NCBI GenBank assembly: GCA_020634975.1
Contig: JACKAQ010000001.1
Span: forward strand, 124,001 to 188,000
Source: JACKAQ01 sp020634975 [NCBI: Calditrichia bacterium]
GTDB lineage: Bacteria > Calditrichota > Calditrichia > RBG-13-44-9
DNA: 64,000 nucleotides
Direction: 5' to 3'
The translations under genes were made by a program, and so were the position numbers. This document shows, piece by piece, positions 17,364 through 25,103 of this stretch. Numbering within the stretch: the stretch's first letter is position 1; the number at the start of each line of letters is the position of its first letter. The notes under the pieces were generated by a model. It searched no databases, was not told the origin of the DNA, and saw only the letters and a list, made by a program, of their open reading frames with translations.

Positions 17364-18419
17364 TTACTGAGATCCGTTATTTTGGCGCTGTTCCCGCTTC
17401 ACCCGGCGGCGAACTTCGTTAAATTTGGCATGCCAAAAATTATGCTCCCGCAGTGTTTTGGAAAATTTATGGCGACCATCGCCAATGGCAACCATGTACA
17501 CAAACGGCGTATTTTCCGGGAAAATAGCGGCTAAAATGGACGCTTTTCCGGGATTGCTGATCGGCCCGGGGGGCAATCCGGCATATTTATATGTATTGTA
17601 TGGCGAATCAATTTCGAGATCGCGGAACAGCAACCGGCGCGGTGGTCCCGGCAACACAAACTGGATAGTCGGGTCTGCCTGCAGCCGCATTCCCAATCGC
17701 AGCCGGTTGTGATAAACAGATGAAATAATCACGCGCTCCGAATCCACCAGCGCTTCACCTTCAACAATCGATGCCATCGTCAGCGCATCGCGGAACGTCC
17801 ATTCGTATTTTTTGAGCTGCGCAATCACGCTGTCCGGCTGAAAAATGCGCAGCGTGTTTTCCACCATTCGGGTGATGATCTGCTCTTCCGGCGTTTTCCA
17901 CTCAAAATGATAGGTTTCCGGGAGCAAAAAGCCTTCCAGATTTGGCGAATTTCCCACCAGCTTTGCAGTGAAAGTGCTATCGTAAACCAGATCTACAAAT
18001 GTTGTTGAATCGATGCCCACTTTTGCGGCTAAAATTTCCGCCATTTTGTTTGAAGTGATGCCTTCCGGCAACGTCACTTTAAATTGTTTGGGTGTTGCAT
18101 TTTCGAGATAAGTCAATAAATCATATGCATTTAAACCGGGTGGAATTTCAAAAATTCCCGACCGGATGGACCGGTCTTTTCCGGTTACGCGACCGAGCGC
18201 CCGAAACACCATTTTATTCCGCAACAAATCTTCGGCAAACAGCGAATCGGTAACTTGCCGGAAAGTTGCGCCGGATGGCACCCGCAACGTCACATTTTGG
18301 TGATGCTGCCGTTCATCCACCGGACGCGATTCCAGATATATCCAGATGCCGGTAGCAGCCAACCCCAGAATGATCAGCAAAACACCGGACAAAATGATTG
18401 TTTTTAAACTAAATTTCAC
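17364..18419 (-). CDS. mltG: endolytic murein transglycosylase MltG
   Basis: MltG cuts nascent glycan strands at the inner membrane. I favour GTG 18417-18419 (351 residues, N-terminus KFSLKTIILSGVLLIILGL, GGAAAC-like GGAAA upstream), because the longer frame starts at TTG 18506 and adds 29 uncharacteristic residues. One transmembrane helix (about 5-25) is followed by a LysM-like subdomain (VPSGATFRQVTDSLF) and the YceG catalytic core: MASIVEGEA with the catalytic Glu, YHNRLRLGMRLQADPTIQF, PYNTYKYAGLPPGPISNPGKASI. It is 137 bases upstream-adjacent to trpD-like gene on the same strand. Confidence 0.92.
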   Translation of the reverse strand: MKFSLKTIILSGVLLIILGLAATGIWIYLESRPVDERQHHQNVTLRVPSGATFRQVTDSLFAEDLLRNKMVFRALGRVTGKDRSIRSGIFEIPPGLNAYDLLTYLENATPKQFKVTLPEGITSNKMAEILAAKVGIDSTTFVDLVYDSTFTAKLVGNSPNLEGFLLPETYHFEWKTPEEQIITRMVENTLRIFQPDSVIAQLKKYEWTFRDALTMASIVEGEALVDSERVIISSVYHNRLRLGMRLQADPTIQFVLPGPPRRLLFRDLEIDSPYNTYKYAGLPPGPISNPGKASILAAIFPENTPFVYMVAIGDGRHKFSKTLREHNFWHAKFNEVRRRVKREQRQNNGSQ

Positions 18420-18556
18420 GCGTTTCCAGATCAAATAACCACCAAAAACCAGTTTACTGAATATCAATGTTACGCGTTTGCCGCAAAAGTTTTTATCAAA
18501 TTTCAACTGCGATACCCGCGCCGTTCATTTTTCAATCCATTATTTGCGGGCACAAT

Positions 18557-19573
18557 TTAATGCATTTCGTTGCTCAACCGAATCATTTCCTGCAATTTTT
18601 CTTTGGCTTTTCCGGAGTCGATCGACTCGCGGGCTTTGACAACGCCTTCGGCGATATCGTTCACAACACCGGCAACTTTGAGCGCACCGGCAGCGTTAAA
18701 AATGGTCACATCGCGCGGTCCGCCCGGCTTGCCGTCGAGGATATCGAGCAGAATTTTTTTATTGGTTTCGGCATCCGCGCCGCGAAGCGTTTCAACCGGC
18801 CAGGTTTTCAACCCGACATCTTCCGGCATCAAATCATATTCGCTGATTTCACCCTCGGTCATTTCCATTACGTGGGTTTTTCCGCAGATGTTCAGTTCAT
18901 CCAATCCGTTTTCGCCGGAAACCAGCATCACCCGAAACACGCCAAACTCGCGCATAACTTCCGCAATCAGGCGACTTTGCCGCGAATCGTAAACGCCGAT
19001 GAGATGGTTTTTGGTCAGCGCAGGCTTGGTCAGCGGATCGAGAATATTGATCATCGTTCGCGCGCCGATACTCCGCCGGACGCCGGCAAATTGTTTGAAC
19101 GTGGGTTTGTATCGCGGCGCAAAAATGAACGCCAACCCAACTTCGCGGATATTTTTGTAAAATTCATCGGGAAACAACTCGATTTTCAATCCCAATTCCC
19201 GCAGCACATCCGCGCTGCCGCACTGGCTGGAAATGGAGTGATAACCGTGTTTCACCACAACCGCGCCTGCACCTGCCGCCACAAATGCGGAGGCCGTCGA
19301 AATGTTGAACGTATTCAAATTATCGCCGCCCGTTCCGCTGCAATCCACCGCGTTTTCGTCGGTAATCGATAGCGGTGTCAGCCGTTCGCGATAGGCATCC
19401 ACCGAACCGGCGACTTCTTCCACCGTGCTGCCTTTCAGTTGCAACGCCACCAGAAACGCGGAAACCTGCGCCTCGGTTGCCTGCCCGGATAATATTTCGT
19501 CCATCACCTGATATGCTTCGGCGCGCGAAAGGTCTTTTCCATCCATAAATTTTGCGATTGCTTGCTTTATCAT
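18557..19573 (-). CDS. anthranilate phosphoribosyltransferase family protein, altered acceptor pocket
   Basis: The 338-residue protein has the whole TrpD architecture. PRPP and metal elements are intact: CSGTGGD (78-84), TFNIST, KHG (108-110), SS..GSADVL (115-124) and GLDEL (223-227). The acceptor side differs: KHGNR reads KHGYH (108-112), the usual NxHPAMKH reads RYKPTFKQ (154-161), and LLGPL reads ILDPL (177-181). No other trp gene is nearby. TrpD normally joins anthranilate to PRPP in tryptophan synthesis; here a different acceptor is possible. It ends 50 bases before the mltG region and starts 13 bases after the next upstream gene's stop. Confidence 0.8.
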   Translation of the reverse strand: MIKQAIAKFMDGKDLSRAEAYQVMDEILSGQATEAQVSAFLVALQLKGSTVEEVAGSVDAYRERLTPLSITDENAVDCSGTGGDNLNTFNISTASAFVAAGAGAVVVKHGYHSISSQCGSADVLRELGLKIELFPDEFYKNIREVGLAFIFAPRYKPTFKQFAGVRRSIGARTMINILDPLTKPALTKNHLIGVYDSRQSRLIAEVMREFGVFRVMLVSGENGLDELNICGKTHVMEMTEGEISEYDLMPEDVGLKTWPVETLRGADAETNKKILLDILDGKPGGPRDVTIFNAAGALKVAGVVNDIAEGVVKARESIDSGKAKEKLQEMIRLSNEMH

Positions 19574-19586
19574 TTTTTACCCTGCC

Positions 19587-20477
19587 CTATTTTAACAATT
19601 GACGAAAATAGTCATCGACAATTTTGTGTGCAACCGGATGCGGCGGCACATCCGCCAGCACCGGAATAAATTCGTTGTTGAACTGCCACTCCCCCGCTTT
19701 CCGGGAGATCACCAGATGCCCAAGATACTCACCTTCGAATCCTGTTTCCAAAAAGATTGTGCCTTTTTCGATCGTTTCGCGTTGGGTTTGATTGTGCCCG
19801 AGAATTACAGCGGCGATGCCCGGATGCTGCCCGACAAACGCAGCCGCATTTTCGAAACTGCCGTGATACAACAAAATTTGCAACGCGGATTCGTCCAATT
19901 GCCAATCTGCGGAATGCGCTGCCGGATCGTTCACCTGAATTTCCGGTACGCTGATAAATCCAAAAACTGCGGGATTAATTACACCGTAGATATTTATTTT
20001 TAATTGATTTACATCTGTTGAAACGATGCCGGGCAGTTGTGCGTTTTCACCGCTTTTCCAATCCAGATTTCCGCTGATGTGCGGTAAATCCAGTTGCTGC
20101 GCAGCAGTTTCGCGAAAAATAAAATCCGCAGATTCCACAAATTCCTGATCGCCAATGTTCAACGCGTCATATTTGGCGATGGACAGCAATTGCAGCATTG
20201 TGCGATTCGCTTCCGGCAGCGGATAGCTGAGCAGCGCATCGCCGGAATCGAGCAACAGCAGATCGGGATGCTCGCGTCGCAAACTGTCGATCAGCGTCAG
20301 CATGCGGGTCATTCCGCCAACGACAGCGCCACCACAGTTGCAATCGCGTAGCGCGCCGTTCAGGTTGGTTGTATAAACGATGTGAATCGCTGCGATGTCC
20401 GGTTTTTGCGCGGAACAACTCGACGCAAACAGCATCGTCGCAGCAGCAAATAAACATATGTTGATCAATTTTTTCAT
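19587..20477 (-). CDS. lipoprotein of the 5'-nucleotidase/metallophosphatase superfamily
   Basis: The 296-residue product has a lipoprotein signal (FASSC, Cys at about 21). The body resembles the UshA/calcineurin metallophosphoesterase fold: HIVYTTNLNGALRDCNCGG takes the place of the D-H metal motif, LLLDSGDAL gives the second, NIGDQEF the third (GNHE position) and VILGHNQTQ the last (GHTH position). Several metal ligands are changed (TTNLNG for xxDxHG; GDQE for GNHE; GHNQ for GHTH), so catalysis may be lost. It sits between dctM and the trpD-like gene with gaps of 68 and 13 bases. Confidence 0.7.
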   Translation of the reverse strand: MKKLINICLFAAATMLFASSCSAQKPDIAAIHIVYTTNLNGALRDCNCGGAVVGGMTRMLTLIDSLRREHPDLLLLDSGDALLSYPLPEANRTMLQLLSIAKYDALNIGDQEFVESADFIFRETAAQQLDLPHISGNLDWKSGENAQLPGIVSTDVNQLKINIYGVINPAVFGFISVPEIQVNDPAAHSADWQLDESALQILLYHGSFENAAAFVGQHPGIAAVILGHNQTQRETIEKGTIFLETGFEGEYLGHLVISRKAGEWQFNNEFIPVLADVPPHPVAHKIVDDYFRQLLK

Positions 20478-20545
20478 TCGGTTTCTGACGTCAGAGATTG
20501 TTCTGAAAGGGCATTTCGACGATGCGCAATGCCCGAAACTCTAAT

Positions 20546-21871
20546 TTATTTCCCGCCGAGCACAACTTCCGGCAGCCAGGTTGCCAGCTCCGGAAATAAA
20601 ATAACCAGCACCAGTCCGATCAATTGAATAACGATAAACGGAATTATTCCGCGATAAATATCCGATGTTCGAACCTGCGGCGGCGCAACGCCTTTCAGAT
20701 AAAACAGCGCAAACCCAAACGGCGGCGTGAGAAACGAGGTTTGCAAATTCATCGCGAACAAAATTCCCAGCCAGAGTAAATTGACATCCATTTGATTAAA
20801 TATCGGCACAACGACCGGCACAATAATAAAAATGATTTCGATAAAATCGATAAAAAATCCGAGCACAAAGATGATCACCATCATCAACGCCAGAAATTCG
20901 TGCGGCGCAAATTGGTGGTGCATAATAAAATTGGTGAGATGCACATCGCCATCCAGCCCGCGAAACACCAGCCCAAAGGCTGTTGCACCAACCAGAATAA
21001 TGAACACCATTGACGTGAGAAACGTGGTCTCGCGCATCACGGCGCGCAGCGTTTCCAGATTGAATCGCCCCTGAACGATTGTGAGTAAGGTTGCGCCAAA
21101 CGCACCGACCGCCGCTGCTTCCGTGGGTGATGCAATGCCTGCAAAAATGGAACCCAGCACGGCGATCACCAAAAAAAACGGCAGCACAAAAGCATTGATG
21201 ATCCGGCGCGCCATTCCTTCCCGCTGAAATGCCGCACGCTCGCTGGCCGGCATTGCCGGTGCAGATTTGGGTTTAAAAATGCTGATAATTATAATCCAGA
21301 GCAGATACAAACCGACCAGCAAAAAGCCGGGTAGCACTGCGCCCATAAACATATCGCCAACCGAAACGTTCATCACACTGCCGAGCAGCACCAAAACAAT
21401 ACTCGGCGGAATAATTTGACCGAGCGTTCCCGATGCTGCGATCGTTCCGGTCGCCAGTTCAACGCTGTAACCCCGTTTGAGCATGGTCGGCAGGCTGAGC
21501 AATCCCATCGTGACAACTGTTGCGCCAACGATGCCGGTGGAAGCCGCCAGTAGCGCGCCGACAACCACAACTGAAATCGCCAATCCGCCGCGCAGTCGCC
21601 CGAACAGCATTGCCATTGTTTCGAGCAAATCTTCCGCCAGCCCGGATTTTTCCAGCATCACGCCCATGTAAACGAACAGCGGCACGGCGATCAGCACGTA
21701 ATTGTTCATAATTCCCCAGATTCGCAGCGGCAAAAAGCTGAACAAATCTGTGCCGAAAACCATCAAACCCATCAACACCGAAAGCCCGCCGAGCGTAAAT
21801 GAAACGGGATATCCGGTGAGCAACGTCAGAAAAATTGCCAGAAACAAAATCAGCGGCAGCAGTTCAGCCAT
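20546..21871 (-). CDS. TRAP transporter large permease, DctM family
   Basis: Starting at ATG 21869-21871, which overlaps the DctQ stop by one base (TAATG), the protein has 441 residues with about twelve hydrophobic segments. Family wording includes TGYPVSFTLGG, GAYIAS-type AASTGIVGATVVTMG, SGTLGQIIPPSIVLVLLG, GSIFAGIASPTEAAAVGAFGA and the late FLTPPFGFALFYLKG. With DctQ it forms the membrane part of a sodium-driven importer for organic acids. The periplasmic binding protein DctP is not in the window. Confidence 0.93.
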   Translation of the reverse strand: MAELLPLILFLAIFLTLLTGYPVSFTLGGLSVLMGLMVFGTDLFSFLPLRIWGIMNNYVLIAVPLFVYMGVMLEKSGLAEDLLETMAMLFGRLRGGLAISVVVVGALLAASTGIVGATVVTMGLLSLPTMLKRGYSVELATGTIAASGTLGQIIPPSIVLVLLGSVMNVSVGDMFMGAVLPGFLLVGLYLLWIIIISIFKPKSAPAMPASERAAFQREGMARRIINAFVLPFFLVIAVLGSIFAGIASPTEAAAVGAFGATLLTIVQGRFNLETLRAVMRETTFLTSMVFIILVGATAFGLVFRGLDGDVHLTNFIMHHQFAPHEFLALMMVIIFVLGFFIDFIEIIFIIVPVVVPIFNQMDVNLLWLGILFAMNLQTSFLTPPFGFALFYLKGVAPPQVRTSDIYRGIIPFIVIQLIGLVLVILFPELATWLPEVVLGGK

Positions 21872-22389
21872 TATTGCTCCCCGGATTTCTGTGCACCGGA
21901 AATTTCCAGCCACGATTTGGCAGCTTCAGAAAAAGCCTGTAAACTGAGCAGAAACATCGAGATGGGAATCATCGCTTTCAACACATATCGCGCCGGAAGT
22001 CCGCCGGGATCGGGCGAGGTTTCACCAACGGCAAAGGAGTTTTGCACAAAATCGATCGATGAATAAATAGTGATAATTGCAAAAGGAAGGAGCAGCACAA
22101 AACTGCCGAGCAGGTTTACCCAGGCTTTCGCTTTTGGCGAAAAACGGGTGTACAGCACATCAACCCGGACGTGGCGATCATGTTTTAACGTATACGGCGC
22201 AGCCAGCAAAAAAATAATCGCAAACAAATGCCACTGCATTTCCTGCACCGCAACGATGCTGTTTTTCAAAAAATAGCGGGTGAACACATCGTAACAAACC
22301 ACCACAACCAGCACAGTAGCCAACCAGCTAACCGCGCGACCGAGGCGCTCGCTCATGGCATCGACAATTTGAACGTAAGTGTGCAGCAT
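21871..22389 (-). CDS. TRAP transporter small permease, DctQ family
   Basis: This 172-residue protein has four hydrophobic helices. It matches the DctQ pattern with RAVSWLATVLVVVVCYDVFTRYFL near the N terminus, VQEMQWHLFAIIFLLAAPYTLKHDRHVRVDVLY in the middle and a final helix. It is translationally coupled to the downstream large permease by TAATG. Confidence 0.88.
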   Translation of the reverse strand: MLHTYVQIVDAMSERLGRAVSWLATVLVVVVCYDVFTRYFLKNSIVAVQEMQWHLFAIIFLLAAPYTLKHDRHVRVDVLYTRFSPKAKAWVNLLGSFVLLLPFAIITIYSSIDFVQNSFAVGETSPDPGGLPARYVLKAMIPISMFLLSLQAFSEAAKSWLEISGAQKSGEQ

Positions 22390-22418
22390 CGTGAACCATC
22401 CGGAAGCGTTTATAATAG

Positions 22419-22448
22419 AAATGCCATTTTAATAAAAAAATGGCATTT
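22419..22448. repeat. 12-bp perfect hairpin upstream of dctQ
   Basis: AAATGCCATTTT (22419-22430) and AAAATGGCATTT (22437-22448) surround a six-base loop, 30 bases before the dctQ start. On the minus strand it follows the redoxin gene by 90 bases and lacks a clean T run, so it may be an operator or a weak terminator. Confidence 0.4.
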
Positions 22449-22537
22449 CCAAAAATCATTTTCGCAAGAGTAAGTGATTTATGCACAACTATTTGGCGAT
22501 TTTAAACCTTTGCAATCAAATTGTTGATGGCGAATGA

Positions 22538-23119
22538 TTAATCGCGATCGCGTTTGATGCTGCAGCCAAATGGTTTGGTAACCGCGTCCGCAACGGCTTT
22601 TCCGGCAAGAATCGAATCCAGCGCATCTTTCAGCCCGGTTTGTTTCACTTGCGATTCCCGCTGCGAATCGTCGATGTGCCCGTGATACAGCAACTGCAAT
22701 TTCGGCGAGAGCACAAAAACTTCCGGCGTTACTTTCGCACCAAATTTATCGGCAATCGCGTTGTCTTCATCTTTCAGCACCGAAAAAGTGATGCCGTTTT
22801 CCGCACAATGCGTTTTGATCATCGCGGCATCTTCCCGGCGATTGGCGTTAATTCCCAAAAAAGTAACTTTTTTCCCGCTGTATTCTTTGAACAATTTTTC
22901 CATTCGCTCATTATAAGCGTTGGAAACAGGGCAGCGGGTCGATACAAAAATGAGCACAATAGCGGACTGATTTTGGTAATCCGTCAAACTGTGGTTTTTT
23001 CCGTTGTAATCCGGCAATGTGAAATTATCTGCCGTTTCGCCCGGTGCAATTGCCTGAAGACTGAAAAAGCTCATAATGCTCACCCAAATTAATATTAGAA
23101 TGATATTCAATTTTTTCAT
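22538..23119 (-). CDS. secreted redoxin (AhpC/TSA or ResA-like)
   Basis: The start at ATG 23117-23119 gives 193 residues with a signal peptide (MKKLNIILILIWVSIMSFFSLQAIA); the upstream frame adds 38 unlike residues. A thioredoxin-fold domain follows, with VLIFVSTRCPVSNAYNERM holding the Cys-Pro of the active site (CPVS, so one Cys rather than CxxC) and the cis-Pro region KVTPEVFVL. A C-terminal GCSIK carries a further Cys, which is common in this group of envelope redoxins. Possible thiol-peroxidase or copper/iron redox role; not established. Confidence 0.8.
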   Translation of the reverse strand: MKKLNIILILIWVSIMSFFSLQAIAPGETADNFTLPDYNGKNHSLTDYQNQSAIVLIFVSTRCPVSNAYNERMEKLFKEYSGKKVTFLGINANRREDAAMIKTHCAENGITFSVLKDEDNAIADKFGAKVTPEVFVLSPKLQLLYHGHIDDSQRESQVKQTGLKDALDSILAGKAVADAVTKPFGCSIKRDRD

Positions 23120-23300
23120 GATACAACCTCCTCGAATTATCTTAGCGAATTTTTGCAACTTTGTCAACGGTTGCCCGAAATTTGACAAAAACTGACGAAC
23201 CTTGTTCGACATTTTTTGTAAGCTGCGATTCATTTAACTGTATTCTGTTCCAAAAAGTTCGTTTTACAACTGTTTTGGTAATTAACTATTTTAAAATCAA

Positions 23301-24077
23301 TTATTTATCAATCGAAGTTTTGCGTTGTTTTGCCAAATGCAGGGCTTTTGCTTCCCGCAAAAACACATAAAATGCCGCCATTGAACAGATGATAAATCCA
23401 TAAAAACCATCGCGATAGCCCTTTTTTACAACATAACTTTTGAAAAACCGTCCCACCGGACCGAACAGCAATTTTTTGATCGATCCGTTGTAATTTTTAT
23501 TTTGCAATTCCTGTGCCGCAAGTTCGGAATAGCGATCCTGCCGGTGAACGTGATCGGAAATTGAATGATATGAATAATGGAGCAGATCGCCCCGCAAATG
23601 GGTTTGCGGCGTTTCTGCCGGAAACGTCAGTGTTTCGTGAACAAAATCGCCCTGCCATCGGGCAATTCGCCGGTCGAACAACCGGGTTTTGGTGTCCGGA
23701 TACCAACCGCTGTGGCGAATCCATGTGCCGCAATAATTGGTGAGTCGATTGAACGAATAAACACCCCGCAATTGTTGTTTCACCTGCCGGATTTCGCTGA
23801 TCAATTCGTCAGAAAGTGCCTCATCCGCATCCATTGAAAGAATGAAATCGTGCTTTGCCTGCGCGTTTCCAATGTTTTTGTTTTGGGCGTATCCCTCCCA
23901 ATTTCGCGATATAACCGTTGCTCCCAATGATTTGCAAATGGCAACCGTGTCGTCTGTGCTGTGGGCGTCCACAATAATAATTTCATCGGCAATTTCCTGA
24001 ACGGAGCGGATACAACGGGCGATGTTTTCTGCTTCATTTTTAGTAATAACAACCACTGAAATTGGCGTCATTTGCAA
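23301..24077 (-). CDS. glycosyltransferase family 2 (WaaE/KdtX-like)
   Basis: The 258-residue GT-A protein starts with SVVVITKNEAENIARCIRSV and has IIVDAHSTDDT, the metal-binding DxD in SMDADE (about 79-84), and the short C-terminal extension with a hydrophobic patch (FYGFIICSMAAFYVFLREAKAL) seen in the LPS-core beta-1,4-glucosyltransferase WaaE. The acceptor is probably an envelope sugar. It is a single gene in this operon slot, 67 bases upstream of the redoxin frame. Confidence 0.85.
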   Translation of the reverse strand: MQMTPISVVVITKNEAENIARCIRSVQEIADEIIIVDAHSTDDTVAICKSLGATVISRNWEGYAQNKNIGNAQAKHDFILSMDADEALSDELISEIRQVKQQLRGVYSFNRLTNYCGTWIRHSGWYPDTKTRLFDRRIARWQGDFVHETLTFPAETPQTHLRGDLLHYSYHSISDHVHRQDRYSELAAQELQNKNYNGSIKKLLFGPVGRFFKSYVVKKGYRDGFYGFIICSMAAFYVFLREAKALHLAKQRKTSIDK

Positions 24078-24216
24078 AATCTTTCCGGGCTTTTGATCGA
24101 TCGGATGAATCTACAAAACCATCTGATATAAATAAAGTGAAAACAGCAGGTAAAAAGTGCTGGTGTTTTTTTTCACTCGGAATGTAGCGAATCGTGCAGC
24201 GTAAGCTATAAATAAA

Positions 24217-24261
24217 CAAAGCTTTACCAAATTCCGGGCCGGGAATAGTGATAAAGCTTTG
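24217..24261 (-). terminator. terminator after the PilJ-like sensor operon
   Basis: CAAAGCTTTA (24217-24226) pairs with TAAAGCTTTG (24252-24261); an inner ATTCC/GGAAT pair strengthens the loop. On the minus strand the stem is followed by TTTATTTAT. It lies 20 bases past the stop at 24282, so it ends the sensor operon. Confidence 0.6.
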
Positions 24262-24281
24262 ATTTAGTGAGGAAAATATTT

Positions 24282-25061
24282 TCAGCGGATAATGGTATCC
24301 GTTGGAGACATATTGTCTTTTTGTTTGAATTCCATTTTTGCCTCGGATTTTCCGGGGAAAACCGACAATCCGCCCAGCACATTGGAAACACTGCCGCTTT
24401 CGGATGGGGCAAATGACGTCATTTTTTCTTCTACCGGGTTATCGAAAATGAAGAGATAAGCGACAACAGACAAGATCAAAATCGCCAGAACAGCGGCTGC
24501 CAACACAAAAATGGATTTGGAAATCCGGGCTTCGCTTTCGGTTTCATAAATTTGGATGACGTGCGTTACCGCGGAAATCATCCCGTTATTTGCAGCACTT
24601 TTTAATTGAATAATCGATTCGTTTTCAACGGTTAGCTCTTTAAAATTAACCGCCAACAAATCTTTCGAATGCCCTAAAAATTCCCGTGCCTGATTTACCA
24701 GGTTGGTTGGCATCGCGTAATAAACAGCTTTTATCTCATTTGAAAACAAGTCGTTAGAGCTCATTTTCGGGTTGCCGCGCATTAGGCTGAGATGCTTGAT
24801 TTCCATTTTGCGGACCAACGAGCGGAGCATCTGCTGATTGGCTTCCAAAACCTGGGCATTTTTAGCAACCTGGATCCGGTTGGCATAGCTGGCAATACGT
24901 TGCGCATAAATACCGATATCGCGGGTTGCGGCTGCAGCTGCGCTATATTTTGAATCGATTTGCAGGATTATCCGAACACCCCAAAACATTGTTGTGCTGA
25001 AAAAAATTAACACAACCATCCAAAATGACAGCTTTTTTACAAATTTCCGAGCGACTCGCAT
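24282..25061 (-). CDS. membrane sensor with PilJ/NarX-like N-terminal domain but no output domain
   Basis: The 259-residue protein has TM1 at about 13-32, an extracytoplasmic helical region of PilJ/NarX type (IYAQRIASYANRIQVAKNAQVLEANQQMLRSLVRKMEI), TM2 at about 184-206, and then only about 50 cytosolic residues of low complexity. There is no HAMP, kinase or methyl-accepting domain. It follows the large CheA-like gene by 42 bases and shares its N-terminal style, so it may form a mixed dimer with it. Confidence 0.7.
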   Translation of the reverse strand: MRVARKFVKKLSFWMVVLIFFSTTMFWGVRIILQIDSKYSAAAAATRDIGIYAQRIASYANRIQVAKNAQVLEANQQMLRSLVRKMEIKHLSLMRGNPKMSSNDLFSNEIKAVYYAMPTNLVNQAREFLGHSKDLLAVNFKELTVENESIIQLKSAANNGMISAVTHVIQIYETESEARISKSIFVLAAAVLAILILSVVAYLFIFDNPVEEKMTSFAPSESGSVSNVLGGLSVFPGKSEAKMEFKQKDNMSPTDTIIR

Positions 25062-25103
25062 GTCTCTCTCCAGTTTCTCGCACTCAATGAACAGAACGGC
25101 TGA

